From the NCBI GenBank assembly GCA_902619495.1, contig CACNEM010000001.1, positions 92,259 to 156,258 on the forward strand: a stretch of DNA of 64,000 nt. The letters run 5' to 3'. Origin of the DNA: an uncultured Pelagibacteraceae bacterium. GTDB lineage: Bacteria > Pseudomonadota > Alphaproteobacteria > Pelagibacterales > Pelagibacteraceae. Shown here piece by piece: positions 54,659 through 64,000 of the stretch (positions within the stretch are counted from its first letter, which is position 1; each line of letters starts with the position of its first letter). The position numbers and the translations under genes are program-made. Below the pieces are notes generated by a model. It did no database searches. It saw only the letters and a program-made list of their open reading frames with translations, and was not told the origin of the DNA.

Positions 54659-55221
54659 TGAAGATTAAGATTAAAAAATATAAAAAAGTTCAAAGCACTA
54701 ACGACATTGCTTTGAAACTTATAAAAAATAATATTTCAGAACCTACTATAATCACAAGTGAAAAACAGACTAAAGGTAGAGGTAGAGTTGGAAAAAAATG
54801 GATTTCCAAAAAAGGGAATCTTTTTTTATCCCTATTTTTTAAATTTGATCACAACAAAATTAACTTCAAACAATTTGCAATTTTAAATGCATTTTTATTA
54901 AAATCAGTTATATCTAAAGCAATTTCAAAAAAAATTAAGATAAAATGGCCTAACGATTTAATTTTAGAAAGGAAAAAATTTTGTGGGATTTTACAAGAAG
55001 TAATTAAATTTGATAAATTCAATTTTTTAATAGTGGGCATAGGGTTAAATACTAATGTAGCTCCACAAAACAAAAGCTTTAAATCTACTAGTTTAAAAAA
55101 TATATTGAACAAAAAAATTAATAATAAAAATATTTTGAAAAAAATTATTATTGCTTATGAAAAATTTCTTGAGGAAAAAAATAAATTGTCTTTTTCTGAT
55201 TTGAAAAAGAAATATAAATAG
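54658..55221 (+). CDS. birA: biotin--[acetyl-CoA-carboxylase] ligase (ligase domain only, no HTH)
   Basis: STNDIALKLI, TSEKQTKGRGRVGKKWISKKGNLFLSLFF, KWPNDLILERKKFCGILQE. Confidence 0.92.
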   Translation: MKIKIKKYKKVQSTNDIALKLIKNNISEPTIITSEKQTKGRGRVGKKWISKKGNLFLSLFFKFDHNKINFKQFAILNAFLLKSVISKAISKKIKIKWPNDLILERKKFCGILQEVIKFDKFNFLIVGIGLNTNVAPQNKSFKSTSLKNILNKKINNKNILKKIIIAYEKFLEEKNKLSFSDLKKKYK

Positions 55222-55226
55222 TTAAA

Positions 55227-55973
55227 ATGTATTATATTGTTGGTGATATTGGAAATACTTCAACTAGAATTTGTTTATTGAATGGTTCAAAAATTTGTAA
55301 GTCTACAACTTTTGATACTAGCAAAATTCTTTTAAAAGGTTATATAAAAAAGATTTTAAATAGATATTTTAAAAAAAATTTAAAAAAAGAAATATTATTT
55401 TCGTGTGTTGTACCTTTTGCTTTAAAAAAAATTAAAAAAATTTTAAAAAAGGGCAATTATAAAGTTATAGAAATCAAAAATCTTAATTTAAAAAAGATTA
55501 TTCAAATAAACATTAAAAATATAAAACAACTTGGTTCAGATAGAATTGTAAATTCTATTGAAGGTAAAAAATTTAAAAACTGTTTGATAATTGATTTTGG
55601 AACTGCAACAACTTTTGATATTGTAAAAAATGGAATATACGAAGGAGGTGTTATAGCTCCTGGTGTAAAATTATCTATGGAAATTCTAAGTCAATCTACA
55701 GCCTTACTACCAATGTTCAATTTGAAAAATAAACAAAATAGTTACGGAAAGAACACAAAAGACGCTTTAAATGCAGGTTTTATCTGGGGTTATGATGGAT
55801 TGATAAATAATATAATTAATAAAATAACTAAAAACTGGAAAATGAATTATAAGATAATACTTACCGGCGGGTATGCAAATTTATTTAAGAAAATTATTAA
55901 AAGAAAAACTATTGTTGATCAGAATATAACAATAAAAGGAGTTTCAAAAGTTTACAGGGAATTTTATGAGTAA
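55227..55973 (+). CDS. coaX: type III pantothenate kinase
   Basis: VGDIGNTSTRICL, LGSDRIVNSIEGKKF, IIDFGTATTFDIVKNGIYEGGVIAPGVKLSMEIL. Confidence 0.93.
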   Translation: MYYIVGDIGNTSTRICLLNGSKICKSTTFDTSKILLKGYIKKILNRYFKKNLKKEILFSCVVPFALKKIKKILKKGNYKVIEIKNLNLKKIIQINIKNIKQLGSDRIVNSIEGKKFKNCLIIDFGTATTFDIVKNGIYEGGVIAPGVKLSMEILSQSTALLPMFNLKNKQNSYGKNTKDALNAGFIWGYDGLINNIINKITKNWKMNYKIILTGGYANLFKKIIKRKTIVDQNITIKGVSKVYREFYE

Positions 55974-57627
55974 GGAAGAATTACTTTTTTGTCCTTTAGG
56001 TGGATCAGGAGAGATAGGTGGAAATATGAATTTATATGCCTATGGAAAAAAAGATGATCAAAAGTGGATTATAATAGATATGGGCGTATCTTTCGCTGAC
56101 GACTCAGTGCCAGGAATTGATCTTATAATGCCAGATGCTGGTTTTATTATCGACAAGAGAGATGATTTACTTGGTATCGTTTTAACACACGCTCACGAGG
56201 ATCATATAGGAGCAGTTGCTCACATATGGCCAAGTTTAAAATGTAAAATGTATGCTACACCTTTTACAGCTGCTCTCATTTTTGAAAAATTCAAAGAAAA
56301 AAAAATTGATATTTCATCATATTTAGAAGTAGTGCCTTTAAACAGTAAAATTAAACTTGGAAGTTTTGAAATTGATTTCGTAACTTTAACACATTCCATT
56401 TTAGAGCCTAATGGCTTGAGCATTAAAACTCCATTAGGAACAATTTTACATACCGGTGATTGGAAAATTGACCCAAATCCATTAATAGGCGGTCAAATTG
56501 ATGAACAAAAATTAAAATCTATTGGTGATAGCGGAGTATCAGCAATGATATGCGACTCAACAAATATTTTCAGTCCTGGAAGAGCAGGTTCAGAATCTGA
56601 GGTAAGAGATAGTTTATTAAGAATCATGGGCATAAAAACTAACCGGATTCTTATTACATCTTTCGCTTCTAATGTAGCTAGAATGGAGTCTGTTTTTTAT
56701 TGTGCAAAAAAAACAGGAAGAAATATTTGTTTAGTAGGCAGGTCTATGCAAAGAATATATAAAGCAGCAAAAAAATGTGGTTATCTTCAAGGTCTTTTAG
56801 AGCCTTTAGAACCAAGGGATGCTAAAAAAGTAGCTAAAAATAAAATTTTATACTTAGCTACTGGTAGCCAAGGAGAGCCGATGGGTGCGATGACAAGGAT
56901 AATTAATGGTATTCATCCAGATGTACATCTAGAAAGTGGAGACTGTGTAATTTTTTCTTCCAAAATAATACCAGGTAATGAGAAAAAATTATATCATTTG
57001 CAAAATTTAATAGTAAGAAATAAGATTGAAATGATCAGTGAGGAAAACGCTTTTGTTCATGTTTCTGGTCATCCTAATAGAGATGATCTAAAAGACATGT
57101 ACAATTGGGTGAAGCCTCAGTGTGTAATACCAGTTCATGGAGAACACCGTCATATGGCTGAACACGTATCTTTCGCTAAAGAAATGCAAGTTCCAAAAAC
57201 TTTATTAATTGAAAATGGTGATATAATTAAACTTCTTCCTGGAAATAAACCAGAAATTATTGATAAAGCGCCGTCAGGAAAAGTTTATTTAGATGGAAAT
57301 ATTAACGTTGAAACAGACTCCCAATCTATTAAAGATAGAAAAAATCTTTCTGCAAATGGATATTTAGAGATTACATTAATTGTTTCAAATAATGGAAGCA
57401 TAAAAAAACCAATTATTTCTTACAAGGGTATTCCCGAGAGGGATGAGGAAGATACTTTTATTTTCGATATGGAAGATGAAATAATGAATATTTGCAGAAC
57501 TTTTTCAATGGACAACAAAAGTCAGCAGCAAAATTTGATTGAAACCTTAAAACAAAATTGCAGAAGAATTGTAAGAGAAAAAACTGGAAAAAAACCTTAT
57601 ACAAATATCAATATTGCTAGGATTTAA
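55966..57627 (+). CDS. rnj: ribonuclease J
   Basis: PLGGSGEIGGNMNLYAYG, LTHAHEDHIGAVAHIWP, LHTGDWKIDP, VSGHPNRDDLKDMYNWVKPQCVIPVHGEHRH. Confidence 0.95.
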   Translation: MSKEELLFCPLGGSGEIGGNMNLYAYGKKDDQKWIIIDMGVSFADDSVPGIDLIMPDAGFIIDKRDDLLGIVLTHAHEDHIGAVAHIWPSLKCKMYATPFTAALIFEKFKEKKIDISSYLEVVPLNSKIKLGSFEIDFVTLTHSILEPNGLSIKTPLGTILHTGDWKIDPNPLIGGQIDEQKLKSIGDSGVSAMICDSTNIFSPGRAGSESEVRDSLLRIMGIKTNRILITSFASNVARMESVFYCAKKTGRNICLVGRSMQRIYKAAKKCGYLQGLLEPLEPRDAKKVAKNKILYLATGSQGEPMGAMTRIINGIHPDVHLESGDCVIFSSKIIPGNEKKLYHLQNLIVRNKIEMISEENAFVHVSGHPNRDDLKDMYNWVKPQCVIPVHGEHRHMAEHVSFAKEMQVPKTLLIENGDIIKLLPGNKPEIIDKAPSGKVYLDGNINVETDSQSIKDRKNLSANGYLEITLIVSNNGSIKKPIISYKGIPERDEEDTFIFDMEDEIMNICRTFSMDNKSQQQNLIETLKQNCRRIVREKTGKKPYTNINIARI

Positions 57628-57881
57628 TGGGTATAACAGGCTCTATAATCGTTTATGTAATGATTTGGTGGATAATATTTTTTTCAGTTTTACCAATCGG
57701 AATTCGATCAAATAAAGAAGTTTTTAAGGAAAAAATTGGCGGAATTGATCCTGGAGCTCCAAAAAATCCTAGAATAGGAAAAAAGTTTTTAATAACTACA
57801 TTAATTACTACTATAATTTTTGCAGTCATATATTATCTTGTTGAGATTGATTTGTTAAATTTAAGAAAGTTTTTACAATAA
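57627..57881 (+). CDS. DUF1467 family small membrane protein
   Basis: MIWWIIFFSVLPIGIRSNKE...GIDPGAPKNPRIGKKFLITT; between rnj and proS as in other alphaproteobacteria. Confidence 0.85.
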   Translation: MGITGSIIVYVMIWWIIFFSVLPIGIRSNKEVFKEKIGGIDPGAPKNPRIGKKFLITTLITTIIFAVIYYLVEIDLLNLRKFLQ

Positions 57882-59194
57882 TGTATCTTTCAAAATTATT
57901 CATACCAATAACAAAAGATTTGCCAGCTGAAGCAAAGATTAAGTCCCATCAATTAATGCTGAGAACTGGCATGATTAAACAGTCCTCTGCAGGGATTTAC
58001 TCTTGGCTACCACTTGGATTCAAAGTTATGAAAAAAATTGAACAAATTGTAAGAGAAGAACAGAACTTCATTGGCGCACAAGAAATGCTTATGCCAACTA
58101 TTCAATCATCAGAGATTTGGAAAGAAAGTGGACGATATAATGATTATGGAGAAGAAATGTTAAGAATTAAGGATCGACAAGGAAGAGAGATGTTATATGG
58201 ACCAACAAACGAAGAACTTATAACTGATGTTTTTAGATCAAGTTTAAAATCTTATAAGTCTCTACCTCAACTTCTGTATCATATTCAATGGAAGTTTAGA
58301 GATGAAATAAGGCCAAGATTTGGAGTTATGAGATGTAAAGAATTTTATATGAAAGATGCTTACTCTTTTGATTTGTCTGATGAAGAGGCAAAAAAATCTT
58401 ATAATAAAATGTTTTATTCATATTTAAAAACATTCAATAGAATGGGTTTAAAAGCAATTCCGATGTCAGCAGATACTGGACCTATAGGAGGAGATCTGTC
58501 TCACGAATTTATAATTTTAGCAGACACAGGAGAAAGCCAGATTTATGCTGATAAAAATATTTTTGAAATAAATCCTGATCTATATAAGTTAAACGATCAA
58601 TCTCTTCAAAAAATGAGAGAAGATTTTTCTAAAGTATATGCCGCAACAGATGAAAAATATAAAGAGGAGGAGTTTAATAAAATGGTTAAAAAAAATAATC
58701 AAATGATTACAAAAGGAATTGAGGTTGGTCATATATTTTATTTTAGCGACAAATATTCAAAACCTATGAATTGTACGATCGATGATAAAAACGGAAAAAA
58801 AACATTTGTAAAAATGGGTTCTTACGGGATAGGTGTTTCTAGATTAGTTGGAGCTATTATAGAAGCCAAATATATCAATGAAGTTATGAAATGGCCAAAA
58901 TCGATATCACCATTTGATGTAGTTATAATACCAAGTATAAGCAAAAATAATAAAGAAAACCTAGATAAAGCTGAAAAAATTTATGATGAATTAAAAAAAC
59001 AAAATATTGACGTATTGTTAGACGATGTTGACGAGAATATGTCTAACAAATTTAAAAAACATGACTTAATTGGAGTTCCTTACCAAATAATTATTGGTTC
59101 AAAATCTAAGGGAAACAATTTTGAATTTAAAGAATTAAATTCTCAAAGTGAAATATTAAGTCTTGAAAAAATTAAATTAAAAATAAAAAAATAA
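57881..59194 (+). CDS. proS: proline--tRNA ligase (short bacterial form)
   Basis: LMLRTGMIKQSSAGIYSWLPLG, LYGPTNEELITDVFR, WKFRDEIRPRFGVMRCKEFYMKDAYSFD. Confidence 0.96.
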   Translation: MYLSKLFIPITKDLPAEAKIKSHQLMLRTGMIKQSSAGIYSWLPLGFKVMKKIEQIVREEQNFIGAQEMLMPTIQSSEIWKESGRYNDYGEEMLRIKDRQGREMLYGPTNEELITDVFRSSLKSYKSLPQLLYHIQWKFRDEIRPRFGVMRCKEFYMKDAYSFDLSDEEAKKSYNKMFYSYLKTFNRMGLKAIPMSADTGPIGGDLSHEFIILADTGESQIYADKNIFEINPDLYKLNDQSLQKMREDFSKVYAATDEKYKEEEFNKMVKKNNQMITKGIEVGHIFYFSDKYSKPMNCTIDDKNGKKTFVKMGSYGIGVSRLVGAIIEAKYINEVMKWPKSISPFDVVIIPSISKNNKENLDKAEKIYDELKKQNIDVLLDDVDENMSNKFKKHDLIGVPYQIIIGSKSKGNNFEFKELNSQSEILSLEKIKLKIKK

Positions 59195-59195
59195 A

Positions 59196-60428
59196 TTGTT
59201 TACAAAAGCAGAGAGACTTATTTCCTTAAGAAATTTAAGACCTAAAAAAAAGGAAGGTTTTCTAAAAATTATTTCGATATTTTCTTTTTTAGGAATAATG
59301 CTAGGTGTTGCAATTTTAATAATTGTTATGTCTGTTATGAATGGGTTTAAAACAGACTTAACAAAAAAAATTTTAGGCTTAAATCCTCATATTGTAATTC
59401 AGCCGAATGGGTTCAAAATAAACGAGAACTTTACTGATGAATTAAAAAAAAAATTTGGTGATATTAGTTTAAGTAAGTCTTATTCTGGGGAAGGGATTAT
59501 TATAAATAACGATAATGCAAAGGGTGTAATTCTTAAAGGAGTTAATAAAAAGGAAAAAAATATTATCAAATTTTTTGATAATTTTATCTCACAGGGAGAA
59601 CTAAAAAATTTTAGTTCAAATTATGTATTTATTGGAACTGAACTTGCTTATGATCTAAATTTAAAAGAGGGTGACAATTTAAATCTTATGTCATCAGCTT
59701 TTGTAGCCACACCATTAGGCAGTTTACCAAAACAAGAAACTTTTAAGGTTGCTGGAATTTTTAATACTGGTTTTTTAGATTTCGATAAAAATGTAATTTT
59801 TTTAAATATAGATGATGCATTATCAATATTCGATAAGGAAAAAAAAGATCTGAACATTGAAATATATTTAGAAGATCCCCTTAAAGCTAATGATTACAAG
59901 AGCAAAATTCAAAAAATTAATCAAAATTATTTTATCTACACTTGGTCGGACATGAATAAATCCTTCTTTAGCGCTTTACAAGTTGAAAGAAACGTAATGT
60001 TTATAATTCTGTCTTTAATAGTTGTTGTTGCTGCATTTAATATAGTATCTGGTCTTACCATACTAATTAAAAATAAAACTAAAGAAATAGCTATTCTAAA
60101 AACACTTGGGCTGAGCAATCAATCAATAAAAAAAACATTTTTTTTAACAGGTTTTACAATAGGTTTTCTAGCTACCATCTGTGGAATAGTCATAGGGATT
60201 ATATTTTCTATCAATATTGAAAAATTTAGAATTTTTTTATCTTCAGTATTTAATTTAGAAATCTTTCCAGCAGATATATATTTTTTAGAAAAATTACCAA
60301 GTGAAATAAGTTTTGACTCTATAATAATTATTTTTTTAATTTCTTTAATTATATCTGCATTAGCATCTTATTTACCAGCTAAGAGAATAACTAATATGAA
60401 CACATTCAGGGCTTTAAGATATGAATAA
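59196..60428 (+). CDS. lipoprotein-releasing ABC transporter permease LolC/E family (TTG start)
   Basis: ISIFSFLGIMLGVAILIIVMSVMNGFKTDL, IKNKTKEIAILKTLG; followed by lolD. Confidence 0.92.
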   Translation: MFTKAERLISLRNLRPKKKEGFLKIISIFSFLGIMLGVAILIIVMSVMNGFKTDLTKKILGLNPHIVIQPNGFKINENFTDELKKKFGDISLSKSYSGEGIIINNDNAKGVILKGVNKKEKNIIKFFDNFISQGELKNFSSNYVFIGTELAYDLNLKEGDNLNLMSSAFVATPLGSLPKQETFKVAGIFNTGFLDFDKNVIFLNIDDALSIFDKEKKDLNIEIYLEDPLKANDYKSKIQKINQNYFIYTWSDMNKSFFSALQVERNVMFIILSLIVVVAAFNIVSGLTILIKNKTKEIAILKTLGLSNQSIKKTFFLTGFTIGFLATICGIVIGIIFSINIEKFRIFLSSVFNLEIFPADIYFLEKLPSEISFDSIIIIFLISLIISALASYLPAKRITNMNTFRALRYE

Positions 60429-61110
60429 AATACTTTTAGAAATAACAAATTTAAAGAAAAAATATGATCATTTAAACAAGTCAATAACCCTCTTTGATAA
60501 TTTTAATATTAATATAAAAGAAGGAGATTTAGTTGCAGTTGTGGGACCATCTGGCTCTGGAAAATCATCCTTGTTACATCTTTTAGCTTTACTTGATGAT
60601 CCTTCAAAAGGCAAAATAGTTCTTAACAATCAAGAAACAAAAAATTTATCTGAATCCGATAAAAATAAATTAAAACAAACTATTGTTTCTATAATTTTTC
60701 AAGACAATAATTTATTAACTGATTTTACTGCTATTGAAAATGTTATGATGCCTTTAATAATAAGAGGTGAAAATAAAAAAACTATTATGAAAAAAGCTGA
60801 AAAGATTCTTAAAGAAGTAAAAATTTTTGACAGATCTAATCATTTTCCAAATCAACTTTCAGGAGGAGAGCAACAAAGAGTTGCAATAGCTAGAGCATTA
60901 ATAGCAGAAACAAAATTAATTTTAGCTGATGAACCTACTGGAAACTTAGATTATAAAACTTCAATAGAAATATTTTCACTTTTTTTAAAATTAAAAAAAC
61001 GAAAAAAAACAATAATTTTTGCAACTCATAATAGAGAACTTGCTAACAGGGCTGATTACAAGTTGTTTATTTCTAATGGTAATATAAAACGAGTTAATGC
61101 CCGTTACTAA
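60421..61110 (+). CDS. lolD: lipoprotein-releasing ABC transporter ATP-binding protein LolD
   Basis: VVGPSGSGKSSLLHLLALLDDPSKG, QLSGGEQQRVAIARALIAETKLILADEPTGNLD. Confidence 0.95.
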   Translation: MNKILLEITNLKKKYDHLNKSITLFDNFNINIKEGDLVAVVGPSGSGKSSLLHLLALLDDPSKGKIVLNNQETKNLSESDKNKLKQTIVSIIFQDNNLLTDFTAIENVMMPLIIRGENKKTIMKKAEKILKEVKIFDRSNHFPNQLSGGEQQRVAIARALIAETKLILADEPTGNLDYKTSIEIFSLFLKLKKRKKTIIFATHNRELANRADYKLFISNGNIKRVNARY

Positions 61111-64000
61111 TAAAGATTTTAACAACATAAAAATTCATACTCAATATTCAATTTGCGAAGGCGCAATAAAAATTGATGATCTTGCAGAATATTGTAAAAA
61201 CCATAAAGTAAAGTCTCTAGGATTAGCGGACAGTTACAACTTGTGTGGAGCTTTGGAATTTGCAGAGAAATTATCCAAAGTCGGGACTCACCCGATAATA
61301 GGAACTCAAATAAACTTAAAAGCATTTAATACCGTAGGAAAAATCACTTTATATGCTAAATCGGAGATAGGTTATAAAAATTTAACTACGCTATCCTCTA
61401 TGAGTTATCTAAAAAGCAATTCTAATGAGGATCCAGCTTGTGAAATTAAAGATATTTTATCAAATAATAAAGATTTAATATTACTTACTGGAAATTATAG
61501 AAATTTTTTTGGAAAATTATTTAATGCTAATAAAATTAAAGATTTAAATGAAACTTTAGATATACTTAAAAAGAATTTTAATGATAATTTATATTTTGAA
61601 ATTCAAAGACATAATGAAAATGATGAAAAAAACTACGAAAATTTTATTTTAAATAAATCAAAATCATCTGATATTCCATTAATAGCGACGCAAGAAGTTT
61701 ATTATTTAGAAAAAGGAATGTACGAAGCACACGATGCTTTAACATGTATTGGAGAAAAAAATTTTGTTGATGATAAGAATAGGTTTAAATACAGTGACCA
61801 ACATTTTTTAAAAAAGAATGAAGACATTAATAAATTATACGCCGATATCCCTGAGGCTTTAGAAAACAATTACAATTTCCATTTAAGATTCAATTTCAAA
61901 CCTAAAAAGTCAAAACCTATACTTCCTTCTATTTCTCATGAAAACAACAAAACGCCAGAGGAGGAAATTTATATTCAAGCTACAGAGGGTTTAAAAGAAA
62001 GGCTAGAAAACTTTGTTACAAAAAAGAATTTTTCAAAAAATAAAGAAACTCTTAAAATTATTTATGAAGATAGATTAAAACATGAATTAAATATTATAAA
62101 TTCTATGGATTATGCTAGTTACTTTTTAATTGTTTCTGACTATATTAAATGGGCAAAAAAAAATTCTATTCCAGTTGGGCCAGGAAGAGGTTCTGGAGCA
62201 GGATCACTAGTTGCTTATTGTTTAGATATTACTGATCTTGACCCGATAGAATATGATTTAATCTTTGAGAGATTTCTTAATCCAGATAGAATTTCTATGC
62301 CAGATTTTGACATAGATTTTTGTGAAGAAAAAAGAGACCAAGTGTTTGACTATCTTAAAACTAGATATAAAGATGGAGTAGCCCACATTATTACCTTCGG
62401 AAAGTTAAAGGCTAGAATGGTATTGAGAGATGTTGGAAGAGTTTTAGGTCTATCATATGGGCATGTGGACAGAATTTGTAAAATGGTCCCATTTGATCCA
62501 TCTCGTCCATTGACTTTGCAAGAGTCAATAGACAGAGAACCCAGATTTAAAGATGAAATCAAAAATAATCGTAAGGTTGAAAAACTTCTTGAACTATCAT
62601 TAAAACTTGAAGGTCTTAATAGAAATATGGCTACACATGCTGCAGGCGTAGTTATTGCAGGTGAAAAACTGTCTGAACAGTTTCCACTTTACGTCGATCA
62701 TAGTTCAAATCTTATTTTACCGTCTACCCAATACGATATGTACTCATCGGAGAATGCTGGACTTGTCAAATTTGATTTGTTGGGTTTAAAGACTCTCACG
62801 GTAATTGATAAAACTATCAAAAGACTGAAATCAAAAAAAATTAATTTAGATTTAAGTAAGATAAATCAAAATGATGAAAAAGTTTTCTCTCTTTTATCTA
62901 CAGGCGAAACAACAGGTCTATTTCAATTGGAAAGCTCTGGAATGAGAGAAGCTATAAAACAAATGAAACCAAACAAGTTTGATGACATAATAGCTTTAGT
63001 AGCCTTGTATCGCCCAGGTCCGATGAGCAATATACCTATTTATAATGATTGTAAAAATAATCTTAAAGAGCCAGATTATATTCATCCAGTATTAAAAGAA
63101 ATACTTAAACCAACTTATGGGATAATTATTTATCAAGAGCAAGTAATGCAAATAGCTCAAATTTTAGCAGGATTTACTGCAGGGGAAGCTGACATTTTAA
63201 GAAGAGCTATGGGAAAGAAAAAAAAATCTGAGCTGGATAGACAAAAAGAAAGATTTATAAACGGTGCCGTGAAGAAAGGAATTACTAAGGATGTTGCAAA
63301 TTTTGTTTTCACAAAAATAGAGCCTTTTGCTCAATACGGTTTTAATAAAAGTCACGCTGCAGCGTATGCTTTGATAGCTTATCAAACCGCATTTTTGAAG
63401 GCATATTATAAAGAAGATTTTATAGCAGCTACAATGTCCACTGAACTTACCAATACCTCAAAATTAAGAGAGTTTGTTGAAGAATTAAAAAGATTAAAAG
63501 TTGAAATTGTTAGACCTTCTATTAATAGATGTTTTGCAGAATTTAAAGCTATCGATGGAAAGATTTATTATGGTTTGGGTGCGATTAAAAATGTGGGATT
63601 TGAAGCAATTTCAAATATTGTTTTAGAAAGAGAAAAAAATGGAAAATTTTCATCATTTTCGGATTTTATAAACAGAGTAAGCTCTAAAGATGTAAATAAG
63701 CTGCAGCTGGAAGGTCTTACTAAAGCAGGTGTTTTTGATGATTTTGAAAAAGATAGAAACAAAATATTTTCCTCAATTCCAAAAATTTTACAAACTATAA
63801 AAAATATTAATGATGATAAAGACAGTAATCAAACTAGTCTTTTTGAGAGTAATGAAAGTTTAATTAAGGGATTTGAATTTTTACCCTCCACAACTTGGAA
63901 AAAAAAAGAACTGTTAGCGGAGGAATTTAAATCATTAGGGTTTTATATATCTGATCATCCGCTCAATGAGTACAAAGAAGTTTTTAATCAATTAAAAATA
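61097..64000 (+). CDS. dnaE: DNA polymerase III subunit alpha (truncated by window edge)
   Basis: Open frame from ATG 61097 to the window end (absent from the ORF track because no stop is reached); IHTQYSICEGAIK PHP start, PVGPGRGSGAGSLVAYCLDITDLDP, PDFDIDFCEEKRD, AALYRPGPM-like VALYRPGPMSNIP, YGFNKSHAAAYALIAYQTA. Confidence 0.96.
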   Translation, partial: MPVTNKDFNNIKIHTQYSICEGAIKIDDLAEYCKNHKVKSLGLADSYNLCGALEFAEKLSKVGTHPIIGTQINLKAFNTVGKITLYAKSEIGYKNLTTLSSMSYLKSNSNEDPACEIKDILSNNKDLILLTGNYRNFFGKLFNANKIKDLNETLDILKKNFNDNLYFEIQRHNENDEKNYENFILNKSKSSDIPLIATQEVYYLEKGMYEAHDALTCIGEKNFVDDKNRFKYSDQHFLKKNEDINKLYADIPEALENNYNFHLRFNFKPKKSKPILPSISHENNKTPEEEIYIQATEGLKERLENFVTKKNFSKNKETLKIIYEDRLKHELNIINSMDYASYFLIVSDYIKWAKKNSIPVGPGRGSGAGSLVAYCLDITDLDPIEYDLIFERFLNPDRISMPDFDIDFCEEKRDQVFDYLKTRYKDGVAHIITFGKLKARMVLRDVGRVLGLSYGHVDRICKMVPFDPSRPLTLQESIDREPRFKDEIKNNRKVEKLLELSLKLEGLNRNMATHAAGVVIAGEKLSEQFPLYVDHSSNLILPSTQYDMYSSENAGLVKFDLLGLKTLTVIDKTIKRLKSKKINLDLSKINQNDEKVFSLLSTGETTGLFQLESSGMREAIKQMKPNKFDDIIALVALYRPGPMSNIPIYNDCKNNLKEPDYIHPVLKEILKPTYGIIIYQEQVMQIAQILAGFTAGEADILRRAMGKKKKSELDRQKERFINGAVKKGITKDVANFVFTKIEPFAQYGFNKSHAAAYALIAYQTAFLKAYYKEDFIAATMSTELTNTSKLREFVEELKRLKVEIVRPSINRCFAEFKAIDGKIYYGLGAIKNVGFEAISNIVLEREKNGKFSSFSDFINRVSSKDVNKLQLEGLTKAGVFDDFEKDRNKIFSSIPKILQTIKNINDDKDSNQTSLFESNESLIKGFEFLPSTTWKKKELLAEEFKSLGFYISDHPLNEYKEVFNQLKI

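Noticed and set aside
1-64000. Mobile elements, prophage, CRISPR arrays, toxin-antitoxin or defence genes
   Set aside because: None supported: no transposase/integrase motifs, no regularly spaced repeats, no such gene families in the ORFs

Overview
The window is a dense, AT-rich alphaproteobacterial chromosome segment. Gene content and order (very short spacers, suf operon, 14-gene nuo operon, tig-clpP-clpX-lon next to tRNA-Val/tRNA-Asp) look SAR11/Pelagibacterales-like; that lineage call is inference. It holds about 53 protein genes, mostly housekeeping: purMN, hda-like, aspS, accBC, aroQ, thiSG, rne, mrcA, prfB, tyrS, anmK, iscR-sufBCDS-sufU-sufT-iscA, glnA, tig-clpP-clpX-lon, nuoA-N, birA, coaX, rnj, proS, lolC/E-lolD and a truncated dnaE at the right edge. 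There are three tRNAs (Leu-TAG, Val-TAC, Asp-GTC). I found no transposase, integrase, prophage, CRISPR array or rRNA. Most notable: (1) a structured 159-nt spacer between tRNA-Asp and nuoA with nested, mutually exclusive hairpins that would mask the nuoA Shine-Dalgarno; (2) a three-domain sugar-nucleotide enzyme (SDR + cupin + C-methyltransferase) beside a GT17-like glycosyltransferase, inserted where hupB normally lies after lon, with an in-frame A12 tract; (3) a stand-alone C-terminal domain of class II (NrdJ) ribonucleotide reductase with no catalytic cysteines; (4) a canonical prfB +1 programmed frameshift; (5) repeated tail-to-tail gene pairs sharing a 4-nt stop overlap; (6) an IscR-type operator and RpoH-like promoters. 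No wholly new multi-gene system is evident; the nuoA leader and the fusion-enzyme locus are the best candidates for undescribed biology.
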